Assembly (NCBI GenBank): GCA_018065765.1
Contig: JAGHSR010000160.1
Coordinates: forward strand, 1 to 21,297
Direction: 5' to 3'
DNA: 21,297 nt
Origin: Candidatus Colicola coprequi
GTDB taxonomy: Bacteria; Bacteroidota; Bacteroidia; Bacteroidales; Paludibacteraceae
Translations under genes and position numbers: made by a program
Shown here: piece by piece, positions 14,157-20,524 of the stretch
Numbering within the stretch: the stretch's first letter is position 1
Layout: every line of letters starts with the position of its first letter
The notes under the pieces: model-generated
The model's database searches: none
Seen by the model: the letters and a program-made list of their open reading frames with translations, nothing else
What the model was told of the DNA's origin: nothing

Positions 14157-15485
14157 TTAATCAAGCATAGTATAGTTGAAGAAACTATTATTTGTCGGAT
14201 TGACTTGAATATGCCAAATACCTTTTTGCTCATTATTAAATTTTAATATCATTAAATCTACTTTTTGTTTCTTTGCTTTTTTGTTGTTGGCTAAAACATT
14301 GTTAGCAGCTTGGATGATATAGGAACTATATTCTTGAGGCATTATTGCTTTTTTGTCTGCCATTTTCCAAGTGTCTTTACTTCTGACCACATCAAATGAT
14401 AATCTTTCTATATTGACATCAATCGAAGTGCTCATCCATTGTCCAACTGCGCACTTGCGTTTTGTTGTCGGTTCTGTGACATAAGCATCTTGTATGATTC
14501 CATCTCGCATTAAATTCAAAATGTAAGATATAATTGTGTCTCTTTCTTCTTCAGGGGCATCAACAAACAATTCACTTTCTAATGGGAAGTCGACATATAG
14601 TTTTGTTTGCTCGTCTGTACTTGATAACCCGGAGTGGATTAATGAATTATATTGTCCTGTTTCTATTCGATTAGCGTAGCGGATTTCTTCTATCTTTCTA
14701 AATAATTTGGATATAGAATCTGATGCTGCGCGATTGGCTATGTCAAGACGTTGTGGCTTTAGATTAGCAACAAATTCATTATAAATTTTTTCCTCTTTGG
14801 CTTTTCGTGCAATCTCTTCTTGTCTCGCCTTTTCTTCTAAATAGGCAGTATATTCTTTTTCAGAAACTTCTTTTATTCGTACCGAAGGCGTAATAAATGT
14901 TCTCAACTCATTCACAATGATTTTTTTTGAGATATTATCATATTCATAAGATGCTATGTGTCCATCTCCTTTAGACCAATACGAATATTGCGTATATGTT
15001 TTTTTGCTTGAATTTAATGTAATCGCTTTTGACATTTTAATAGCTTTGTTTACCACATCTCGTCCATTATTAGTTCTGTATGCGATATAAACCCATTCAG
15101 ATTTGCATTTATACACCCCACCTCTGTCGTTTTCAGTCCAACTACTTTTTTCTTCAGGAATAGTCAGGTTAGTTAACTGATCTTTCCATCTTGTTTCACT
15201 ACCAAAAATATCTGTATACCATTGGGCATAACTAACAACGGAATTTCCAACCAATTCATATCCATAGATTGCTCTAGAAGCACCCAAATTATCAAATCTT
15301 ATAATTTGTTGTATAATAGCATCCCAACCAAGTTGACCAAAGGTGATTTCCATGTCTCGTGGATGCTCTGACTCGGGCAAAAAGCAAAACAAATTACGTT
15401 CTGACTTGTAGAAATAATCAACTACAGATTCTTCTGCCATCACGTTTGATGCCACGATAAGTAATAATAAAAATGCTTTTTTCAT
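14157..15485 (-). CDS. Large exported protein of unknown function
   Basis: 442 residues from the ATG at 15485, chosen because MKKAFLLLLIVASNVMAEE is an ideal signal peptide; the ATG at 15566 would bury it behind 27 residues. After the signal come a Trp/Tyr-rich region (about 20-220) and a charged helix likely to be coiled coil (EEKARQEEIARKAKEEKIYNEF). A middle segment (RLDIANRAASDSISKLFRKIEEI, VDFPLESELFVDAPEEERDTIISYILNLM) follows. A C-terminal part ends IWHIQVNPTNNSFFNYTMLD. No catalytic motif or known domain is recognised. AT-rich codon use resembles its partner, the SFED-repeat gene 14 bp downstream, and differs from the GC-richer flanking housekeeping genes, hinting at transfer. Probably periplasmic. 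Confidence 0.7.
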   Translation of the reverse strand: MKKAFLLLLIVASNVMAEESVVDYFYKSERNLFCFLPESEHPRDMEITFGQLGWDAIIQQIIRFDNLGASRAIYGYELVGNSVVSYAQWYTDIFGSETRWKDQLTNLTIPEEKSSWTENDRGGVYKCKSEWVYIAYRTNNGRDVVNKAIKMSKAITLNSSKKTYTQYSYWSKGDGHIASYEYDNISKKIIVNELRTFITPSVRIKEVSEKEYTAYLEEKARQEEIARKAKEEKIYNEFVANLKPQRLDIANRAASDSISKLFRKIEEIRYANRIETGQYNSLIHSGLSSTDEQTKLYVDFPLESELFVDAPEEERDTIISYILNLMRDGIIQDAYVTEPTTKRKCAVGQWMSTSIDVNIERLSFDVVRSKDTWKMADKKAIMPQEYSSYIIQAANNVLANNKKAKKQKVDLMILKFNNEQKGIWHIQVNPTNNSFFNYTMLD

Positions 15486-15844
15486 TTCGGTTACAATTAT
15501 TTTCTTGCCTGTGAATTCCGCCAAGCGTGATACAATAAAAAAGCGTGGAATCCTTACCTTTGTCATTCAGTTGCTTGCGGTTCTAGCAAAACCTTACTCT
15601 ATAGAATGACAATGCAGAATCTCACGCCGGAATATACGAACTAAAAGGCATACTAAAATAGTACAACCAATTAAGGGATATTCCCCATGAGCATCTACCT
15701 GTCTTATTCCTGATAGAGTTATGAAACTGCTAGATTTCAAGCAACCAAGAACAAGCGTCAGTAAACGCTTTTAATTATGTCTGCTGTTTTACGGGCAGCC
15801 AACCGCTCCTATTTGTTCTTCCGTCAGGAGAAGGCGGTGTAACA
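15486..15844. other. Intergenic region between the exported-protein gene and the ORF6N gene
   Basis: 359 bp without a convincing gene. It holds a short hairpin AAGCGT-cagtaa-ACGCTT (15754-15771 region) and an imperfect inverted repeat ACCGCTCCT / AGGA-GAAG-GCGGT close to the ORF6N stop (about 15805-15840) that may help end that transcript. No exact TTTG/TAnnTTTG pair was found for the gene starting at 15485. A 21-codon plus-strand frame (15778-15843) is too short to call. Confidence 0.5.
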
Positions 15845-16834
15845 TCAAAGTTGACTTAGTATCAAGCCTTTATCTATCCCCATTTTATCGAATGCAAACA
15901 ATCGCTTACCCAATTCATTAAATGACGCACCAAAGTGATATAAGTCATCATCAACAATCAAGAACCTGTCGTGGAATCGATTATTATATGCCTTCAATTC
16001 AATTTGACGACCAGGGTATTCTGCGTCATGCGCTTGCGCTTCTGCCAAGAGTTTGCGTCCAACTGACTCTGTATAGATAGTGGCTTTCACGCCCTGTTTA
16101 CGAGCTTCCAAAATATCAAACGTGCGAGCATCAATATAGCCATCTATCAAAATGATCTCTTTCTTAGCACTACCTATCAATTGTTCCAAATATATGCGCG
16201 CGTCCAAAACCTGCCCCTCTACGAAGATACCTTCAATCGGCTTTACACTACCATCGTCTAAACGCGATAAGAGATTATCAAACTTATGTTCAACCAATGC
16301 AAGACTTTGCTTTGTCTCTAAGCGGAACTGTTCTAACGAATCCAAACGTTGGAAAATACCCGCATGCGTCGCTATATACCGGCGCATAGCCACGAATGCA
16401 CGTATTAAACGGACACTGACTTCCTCTGCAGTCTCACTATGTAGCACGCCACTCAACTGAGAAACGCCCTCTTCAGTAAATACATAAGGGAGGTATTTGA
16501 CATTATGGCCTCTGCCGTTCATGCTTCCAAATTGGAATCTTGAAGAATTTGCGTTGTTGTTCAAGGTACCAAAATGGAACCTTAAATCCTCAACCTCTTC
16601 TTTTGTAAGTTGAAACATAAAATCCTCGGGGAAACGTTTGATATTACGCTTTACCGATTTATTTAAATTACCAGTTGTAATTCCATAGAAGCGAGCTAAA
16701 TCACTATCAAGCATCACCTGCACGCCCCGAATAGTAAAGATGCTATTCTCTACGTCATGCTGTTCACTCGGATGCAGATTGACTACAATGTGCTCCGTTG
16801 ACTTTGTAGAAACAATTTCTTTACTTTTTGGCAT
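15845..16834 (-). CDS. ORF6N-domain protein with C-terminal PLD-like domain
   Basis: 329 residues. Residues about 29-115 are an ORF6N domain (IFTIRGVQVMLDSDLARFYGITTGNLNKSVKRNIKRFPEDFMFQL), a phage-type DNA-binding/antirepressor module. YLPYVFTEEGVSQLSGVL follows, then a helical linker (about 140-195). From about 198 to 329 is a PLD-like half domain: IEGIFVEGQVLDARIYLEQLI, IILIDGYID, ATIYTES, HDRFLIVD (288-295, an HxKxxxxD motif with Arg for Lys), YHFGASFNELGKRLFAFDKM. Only one such motif exists, so activity would need dimerisation or may be lost. The C-terminal domain is homologous to that of the RhuM-like gene next door. The first 28 residues are an unusual polar extension. Function (regulator or defence) is inferred. 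Confidence 0.85.
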   Translation of the reverse strand: MPKSKEIVSTKSTEHIVVNLHPSEQHDVENSIFTIRGVQVMLDSDLARFYGITTGNLNKSVKRNIKRFPEDFMFQLTKEEVEDLRFHFGTLNNNANSSRFQFGSMNGRGHNVKYLPYVFTEEGVSQLSGVLHSETAEEVSVRLIRAFVAMRRYIATHAGIFQRLDSLEQFRLETKQSLALVEHKFDNLLSRLDDGSVKPIEGIFVEGQVLDARIYLEQLIGSAKKEIILIDGYIDARTFDILEARKQGVKATIYTESVGRKLLAEAQAHDAEYPGRQIELKAYNNRFHDRFLIVDDDLYHFGASFNELGKRLFAFDKMGIDKGLILSQL

Positions 16835-16852
16835 ACCATATCAATTCGGCTG

Positions 16853-16884
16853 CAAAGGTACAAAAAATAATTGATAAGAACAAA
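16853..16884 (-). promoter_or_regulatory. Bacteroidota-type promoter for the ORF6N gene
   Basis: On the minus strand: TTTG (16881-16884), 20 bp, TACCTTTG (16853-16860), 18 bp before the ATG at 16834. It is repeated unchanged in front of the RhuM-like gene. Confidence 0.88.
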
Positions 16885-16950
16885 ATAAAATTCAGTTTTT
16901 CAGGAAAAGTCTGACAATTGAGAGAATTTTGCACCTCTGCAACATCAGTC

Positions 16951-17005
16951 TATCATCACCTTATCTTCACCTTATCATCACCTTATCTTCACCTTATCCG
17001 CACCT
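16951..17005 (-). repeat. 11-bp iterons, five units (copy 1)
   Basis: Plus-strand units TATCATCACCT, TATCTTCACCT, TATCATCACCT, TATCTTCACCT, TATCCGCACCT, contiguous at one helical turn each. They end 67 bp upstream of the -33 element. An 11-bp spacing puts each unit on the same DNA face, as in cooperative regulator sites. Confidence 0.9.
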
Positions 17006-17070
17006 TTGAGAAATATGCCAAAAATTAAGTTGCAGCGGAATTGCACGCAGATACTTCTTCCAACATCCAC

Positions 17071-17107
17071 AAAAAAAAGCACTAACCACCTATGCGGAGA
17101 TTAGTGC
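17071..17107 (-). terminator. Intrinsic terminator of the RhuM-like gene
   Basis: On the minus strand GCACTAA...TTAGTGC (17101-17107 with 17079-17085) closes an inner CTCC/GGTGG-type helix with a GCATA loop. It is followed directly by a U8 run (17071-17078). A second hairpin, GCAGGG-tcatg-CCCTGC (17126-17142), lies between it and the stop codon at 17174. Confidence 0.85.
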
Positions 17108-17173
17108 ATATTTTACTATGTCTTTGCAGGGTCATGCCCTGCGGGATAAGTTATTTTTCTTTTTTCCTTAATA

Positions 17174-18013
17174 TTACTTTATTTGTTTTAACATCTCATT
17201 GGCAGGCATTTCCATCTTGGAGAAGGCAAAGAGTTTCTTGCCTAAGTCCTTGATGGATGCTCCTACATGATACACCACATTGTCAATTATCAAGAAGCGG
17301 TCATGAAAAGTCTTTGCAACTTGCACATCCACCTTGGCATATTGGGCATTGTGTTTGTCTATATCCAGCCGCAATTGTTTATCTATCGTTTGCGTATAAA
17401 TAATAGCGGTTACATCCTTATTTCTCTTATCCAACAACGTCAAAACACTTTCGTCCACATAGTTGTCTATCAGCACGATACGTTTCTTTGCAGACTTAAC
17501 CAAATCTGCCACAAAGACATACGCATCAAATATCTGCCCATTATAGAACACACCTTCCACGGGCGGCAACGATGTACGCACAAAGAAATCAATCTTCTTG
17601 TCATGCTCGGCTACACATTCTTCAAATGCATGCAGCCGTTGATTGACAACATAACCGCGCAAGGTGTATTCTCTCAGCACGTTCGTTGCCCATTGGCGGA
17701 AACGCGTACCTACAATAGATTTGATTCGATACCCAACCGATATAATAACATCCAAATTATAGTACTTTACTAAACGAGTAACCTGACGTTTACCTTCGGT
17801 TTGAACTGTCAAGTATTCCTTGACTGTTGACTGAGGAACAAGTTCGCCCTCCGCATAAATATTGGATATGTGCAAACTGATATTCTGCTTTGTTGCACGA
17901 AACAACTCTGTCATTTGCATCTGACTAAGCCACACCGTTTCGTCTGCCACACGAACCTCCAATTTTGTCAGTTCATTAGGCTGATAGAGTACTATTTCGT
18001 TTTGTTCATCCAC
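17174..18013 (-). CDS. RhuM-like protein with C-terminal PLD-like domain
   Basis: 279 residues if started at the GTG at 18013 (VDEQNEIVLYQPNELTKLEVRV). The N-terminal two-thirds is RhuM-like: ETVWLSQMQMTELFRATKQNISLHISNIYAEGEL, TVKEYLTVQTEGKRQVTRLVKYYNLDVIISVGYRIKS, GTRFRQWATNVLREYTLRGYVVN. The rest, from about residue 150, is the PLD-like half domain also found in the ORF6N gene: VEGVFYNGQIFDAYVFVADLV, IVLIDNYVD, HDRFLIID (about 237-244, Arg for the usual Lys), YHVGASIKDLGKKLFAFSKM. RhuM proteins occur in mobile and pathogenicity islands; their role is poorly defined. The open frame to 18127 crosses the promoter and is not used. The start may be damaged: ATG codons at the expected distance are one frame off. 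Confidence 0.8.
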   Translation of the reverse strand: MDEQNEIVLYQPNELTKLEVRVADETVWLSQMQMTELFRATKQNISLHISNIYAEGELVPQSTVKEYLTVQTEGKRQVTRLVKYYNLDVIISVGYRIKSIVGTRFRQWATNVLREYTLRGYVVNQRLHAFEECVAEHDKKIDFFVRTSLPPVEGVFYNGQIFDAYVFVADLVKSAKKRIVLIDNYVDESVLTLLDKRNKDVTAIIYTQTIDKQLRLDIDKHNAQYAKVDVQVAKTFHDRFLIIDNVVYHVGASIKDLGKKLFAFSKMEMPANEMLKQIK

Positions 18014-18045
18014 GTGTTTTCTTTCATATTCATAACTTTCGGCCG

Positions 18046-18077
18046 CAAAGGTACAAAAAATAATTGATAGGAGCAAA
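18046..18077 (-). promoter_or_regulatory. Bacteroidota-type promoter for the RhuM-like gene
   Basis: On the minus strand: TTTG (18074-18077), 20 bp, TACCTTTG (18046-18053). The first downstream ATGs (18033, 18027) are out of frame with the gene; the in-frame GTG is 32 bp away. Confidence 0.85.
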
Positions 18078-18143
18078 ATAAAATTCAGTTTTATGGAAAA
18101 TGTTGGCAGATGAGGGGATTTTGTCATCTCTGCAACATCAGTC

Positions 18144-18187
18144 TATCATCACCTTATCTTCACCTTATCTTCACCTTATCCGCACCT
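18144..18187 (-). repeat. 11-bp iterons, four units (copy 2)
   Basis: Plus-strand units TATCATCACCT, TATCTTCACCT, TATCTTCACCT, TATCCGCACCT, contiguous, ending 66 bp upstream of the -33 element. Same end units as copy 1 with one internal unit fewer. Confidence 0.9.
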
Positions 18188-18244
18188 TTGAGAAATATGC
18201 CAAAAATTTAGTTGCAGCGGAATTGAAACGAAAGTAAAAAGACA

Positions 18245-18495
18245 TCAAGATAAAGCAAGGGTGCAATTATACCGCTGGCTCCTCGTTAAACACATCATAA
18301 AACGCCTGACGCATGTCGTCAGGGAAGCCCCAGCCGCATTCGTCTGACAGGAACGAAGCTTTAGAAAAAAAAATCTTTCATGCGGCAATGGACTGCGATT
18401 ACCTGACTGAAATTATCAAAAATGCACTATTTTGATGCGGTTGCCCTACAAATTTAGCAAAATTTGCTCCGCAAGATGATGGATTCACTCTTTTT
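18245..18495 (-). pseudogene. Decayed coding relic with a homopolymer frameshift
   Basis: The minus strand reads open as VNPSSCGANFAKF, then VGQPHQNSAFFDNFSQ, VIAVHCRMKDFFF and a stop, caused at an A9/T9 run (18365-18373). One extra T would continue it as LKLRSCQTNAAGASLTTC to a stop at 18245. One T fewer would instead continue it as SKASFLSDECGWGFPDDMRQ plus AFYDVFNEEPAV to a stop near 18270. I recall near-identical hypothetical peptides in other Bacteroidales, which would make it a dispersed repeat rather than a unique gene; this is memory, not a search. A 7-bp-stem hairpin (CCTGACG/CGTCAGG, 18305-18323) lies inside. No ribosome site or promoter was identified. Confidence 0.35.
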
Positions 18496-18645
18496 TTTGG
18501 GGAGGGACGAGGGTCGGTCGACACACTCTCGACAGTCTCTACTCTTTGGTTAATTGACTTTTCCTAAAAAACGCGACACTTGGTTTACCATCTTATGTTA
18601 ATGTTATGTTCTGCAAGCACACAACTGCTTATCGGGGAAGTCAAT

Positions 18646-18672
18646 GAAAGTGCAATTGCATTTTGCACTTTC
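18646..18672. repeat. Inverted repeat GAAAGTGCAA / TTGCACTTTC
   Basis: Perfect 10-bp arms (18646-18655 and 18663-18672) around a 7-nt loop. It shares AAAGTGCAATTGCA with the palindrome at 18715-18732, 60-70 bp away. It could be a regulator site or a hairpin; no U-run follows. Confidence 0.7.
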
Positions 18673-18714
18673 GCGTATAATCGTTTGATTTACAATTAAA
18701 TACTGAGAAAATGC

Positions 18715-18732
18715 AAAGTGCAATTGCACTTT
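18715..18732. repeat. Perfect 18-bp palindrome AAAGTGCAATTGCACTTT
   Basis: Two 9-bp half-sites with no spacer, 72 bp upstream of the kdsC -33 element. The same sequence core occurs in the hairpin at 18646-18672. Confidence 0.7.
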
Positions 18733-18803
18733 TGATGTTTAAACACAGTAATGGCAAGAAAAACGGATAATTATTGATTAAAATCAATTATATGCCCTAA
18801 TTA

Positions 18804-18835
18804 TTTGCGCATTTCAAAAATTCGTTGTACTTTTG
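18804..18835 (+). promoter_or_regulatory. Bacteroidota-type promoter for kdsC
   Basis: TTTG (18804-18807), 20 bp, TACTTTTG (18828-18835), 36 bp before the ATG at 18872. The leader contains CTGAATAAAA twice (18840-18849 and 18856-18865 regions). Confidence 0.85.
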
Positions 18836-18871
18836 TGCGCTGAATAAAATGTGGGCTGAATAAAAACACCT

Positions 18872-19384
18872 ATGAAACCTCTATCCAACATTAAACTTTT
18901 TTTAAGCGATGTCGATGGCTGCATGACCGATGGGGGCATGTACTATAGTGACCATGGCGACGAGATGAAACGCTTTTGCGTGTATGACGGCATGGGAATG
19001 GTTCAACTGCGAAAAGCCGGTATCCCATGTGGTATTCTAACCAGCGAGACATCGGAAATAGTGGCTCGCCGTGCAAAAAAACTAAACTTGGACTTCCTGC
19101 GAATGGGTGTAGGACGACAAGTGGATGATGTAAGAATGACTAAAAAAGAAGCCTGCGAACAAATATGCCACGAAATGGGCATTAGCATGGATGAGGTATG
19201 TTTCGTGGGGGATGACATCAACGACATAGACCTTTTGGAAGCAGTCGGAGTAGCGGTTTGCCCTCAAAACGCTAGACCCGAAGTGAAAGCCATCTCGGGT
19301 ATATTAGTGATGGAACGCAAAGGCGGCGATGGCGCCATACGGGAGATATGCGACAGAATACTTGAAAGCAAAACACAGAAATGA
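18872..19384 (+). CDS. kdsC: KdsC/YrbI-family HAD phosphatase
   Basis: 170 residues, the KdsC length. HAD motif I is LFLSDVDGCMTDGGMYY (Asp13 nucleophile, Asp15 acid/base). Motif II is GILTSETSEIVARRAKKLNL, and motif IV is CFVGDDINDIDLL. ERKGGDGAIREICDRIL follows at the C-terminus as in the family. The expected reaction is hydrolysis of KDO 8-phosphate to KDO for lipid A core synthesis. Close relatives act on nonulosonic-acid (sialic-type) 9-phosphates, and GMYY...GDEMKRFCVYDGMGM would also suit those, so the substrate is not certain. Its stop overlaps the next start (ATGA), so the transporter gene is translationally coupled. Confidence 0.82.
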   Translation: MKPLSNIKLFLSDVDGCMTDGGMYYSDHGDEMKRFCVYDGMGMVQLRKAGIPCGILTSETSEIVARRAKKLNLDFLRMGVGRQVDDVRMTKKEACEQICHEMGISMDEVCFVGDDINDIDLLEAVGVAVCPQNARPEVKAISGILVMERKGGDGAIREICDRILESKTQK

Positions 19385-20436
19385 TAAGTTACTTACTGAT
19401 ATATTTATTGATAGCGTTGGGAGTATCGTTCTTGTGCTCGGTACTGGAGGCGACATTGATGTCCACCACGCTAAGTTACATTACCATGCGCGAGGACGAG
19501 GGGTATAAGCCTGCCACTCGCATGCACAAGTTTAAGACCGAACCGGAACGGCCGTTGGCTGCAATCTTGTCTCTCAACACAATAGCCAACACCATCGGAG
19601 CAGCCGGCGTGGGACAACAAGCCACACTGGTGTTTGGCAGCCAATGGTTTGGCGTGGTGAGTGCTATTGTTACCTTATTGATATTGGTCTGCTCAGAGAT
19701 TATCCCTAAGACAATCGGTACGACCTATTGGCGTCAATTGATGGGATTTGCAGCCGGAGCTATACGAGTATTGATTGTACTGATGTGGCCTGTGGTGAAA
19801 CTGATAGAATGGATAACGCAACTATTCCCAAAAAACGAAGAAGCGTCTGTCAGCCGTGAAGAGGTAGTCGCTTTGGCTGATATGGGCGAAGAAGAAGGGG
19901 TGATTGAAGAAGACGAAAAAACCATCATCAAGAACGTTATGCGTCTTGACAATGTCAAAGCCTGCGATGTGATGACACCACGCGTAGTAGCTGCCATAGC
20001 CCCAGAAACCATGACACTACGTGAGTATTACGAGAACGATGACTATGACCACTTTTCCCGAATACCCGTCTATGCCGATTCGCCGGAATACATCACAGGG
20101 TACGTACTTCGCGATGACGCACTGGAGGACTTAACGGAAGACAAATTTCAAAAAGCATTGGGAGAAATCAAACGCCCGATACCTCAATTTACAGAGGACG
20201 ATTCCATTGGTGACTTATTTGACCAGTTGCTGAAACAGAAGTCACAAATCGCCATCGTTATCGATGAATATGGTTGTTTTCAAGGAATACTAACGCTGGA
20301 AGACGTGATAGAGACCATCTTTGGTTTTGAGATTATAGACGAAAACGATGTGATACCCGACATGCAGGCCTACGCTCGCGAGAGATGGCAGCAACGTCAA
20401 AAACGTTTTCAAAAAAAGAACATTAAGGGAGAGTAA
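19381..20436 (+). CDS. CNNM (DUF21)/CBS-pair membrane transporter, HlyC/CorC-like
   Basis: 351 residues. The DUF21 membrane domain covers about residues 1-145 with several hydrophobic segments (LLIYLLIALGVSFLCSVLEATLM, ILSLNTIANTIGAAGVGQQA, VVSAIVTLLILVCSEIIPKTIGTTYW, VLIVLMWPVVKLIEWI). A CBS pair follows at about 195-325: VKACDVMTPRVVAA and IAIVIDEYGCFQGILTLEDVIETIFG. It ends in a basic tail without the ~80-residue CorC_HlyC domain found in many relatives, so it is the short form. Family members are linked to Mg2+ or other divalent-cation handling. The ATG overlaps the kdsC stop (ATGA). Confidence 0.88.
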   Translation: MISYLLIYLLIALGVSFLCSVLEATLMSTTLSYITMREDEGYKPATRMHKFKTEPERPLAAILSLNTIANTIGAAGVGQQATLVFGSQWFGVVSAIVTLLILVCSEIIPKTIGTTYWRQLMGFAAGAIRVLIVLMWPVVKLIEWITQLFPKNEEASVSREEVVALADMGEEEGVIEEDEKTIIKNVMRLDNVKACDVMTPRVVAAIAPETMTLREYYENDDYDHFSRIPVYADSPEYITGYVLRDDALEDLTEDKFQKALGEIKRPIPQFTEDDSIGDLFDQLLKQKSQIAIVIDEYGCFQGILTLEDVIETIFGFEIIDENDVIPDMQAYARERWQQRQKRFQKKNIKGE

Positions 20437-20524
20437 CTCGGTCAAAAAAGAGGAAATAGTGGTTAGCCGTTATTTTTAGAGTCCTAAGCCATCAGAGTGG
20501 CGTTAAAAGGGACAACTGACAATC

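Larger units (their letters stand above)
16845..17043 (-). repeat. Duplicated control region, copy 1 (in front of the ORF6N gene)
   Basis: 199 bp nearly identical to copy 2 at 18038-18225, in the same orientation relative to the gene it precedes. It includes the promoter, a spacer, the 11-bp iterons and a distal block ending GTTGCAGCGGAATTG. The length difference (199 versus 188 bp) equals exactly one 11-bp iteron. Confidence 0.9.
18038..18225 (-). repeat. Duplicated control region, copy 2 (in front of the RhuM-like gene)
   Basis: 188 bp nearly identical to 16845-17043. Same order: TTCGG edge, promoter, spacer, iterons, CACCTTTGAGAAATATGCC block and a GTTGCAGCGGAATTG end. Differences are scattered substitutions in the spacer and one missing iteron. 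Confidence 0.9.

Noticed and set aside
15555..15562. TACCTTTG on the plus strand as a promoter
   Set aside because: No TTTG at the matching -33 position and no credible plus-strand gene downstream.
15778..15843. 21-codon plus-strand frame MSAVLRAANRSYLFFRQEKAV
   Set aside because: Too short, no ribosome site or context; overlaps an imperfect inverted repeat near the ORF6N stop.
16951..17005. Possible CRISPR-like array
   Set aside because: Units are 11 bp and contiguous with no spacers; this is a tandem iteron repeat. No cas genes are present.
18014..18127. Signal-peptide-like N-terminal extension of the RhuM-like protein (MTKSPHLPTF...FILLLSIIFCTF)
   Set aside because: This stretch is the promoter and spacer of the duplicated control region read as protein; the twin copy gives no such protein, and transcription should start downstream of it.
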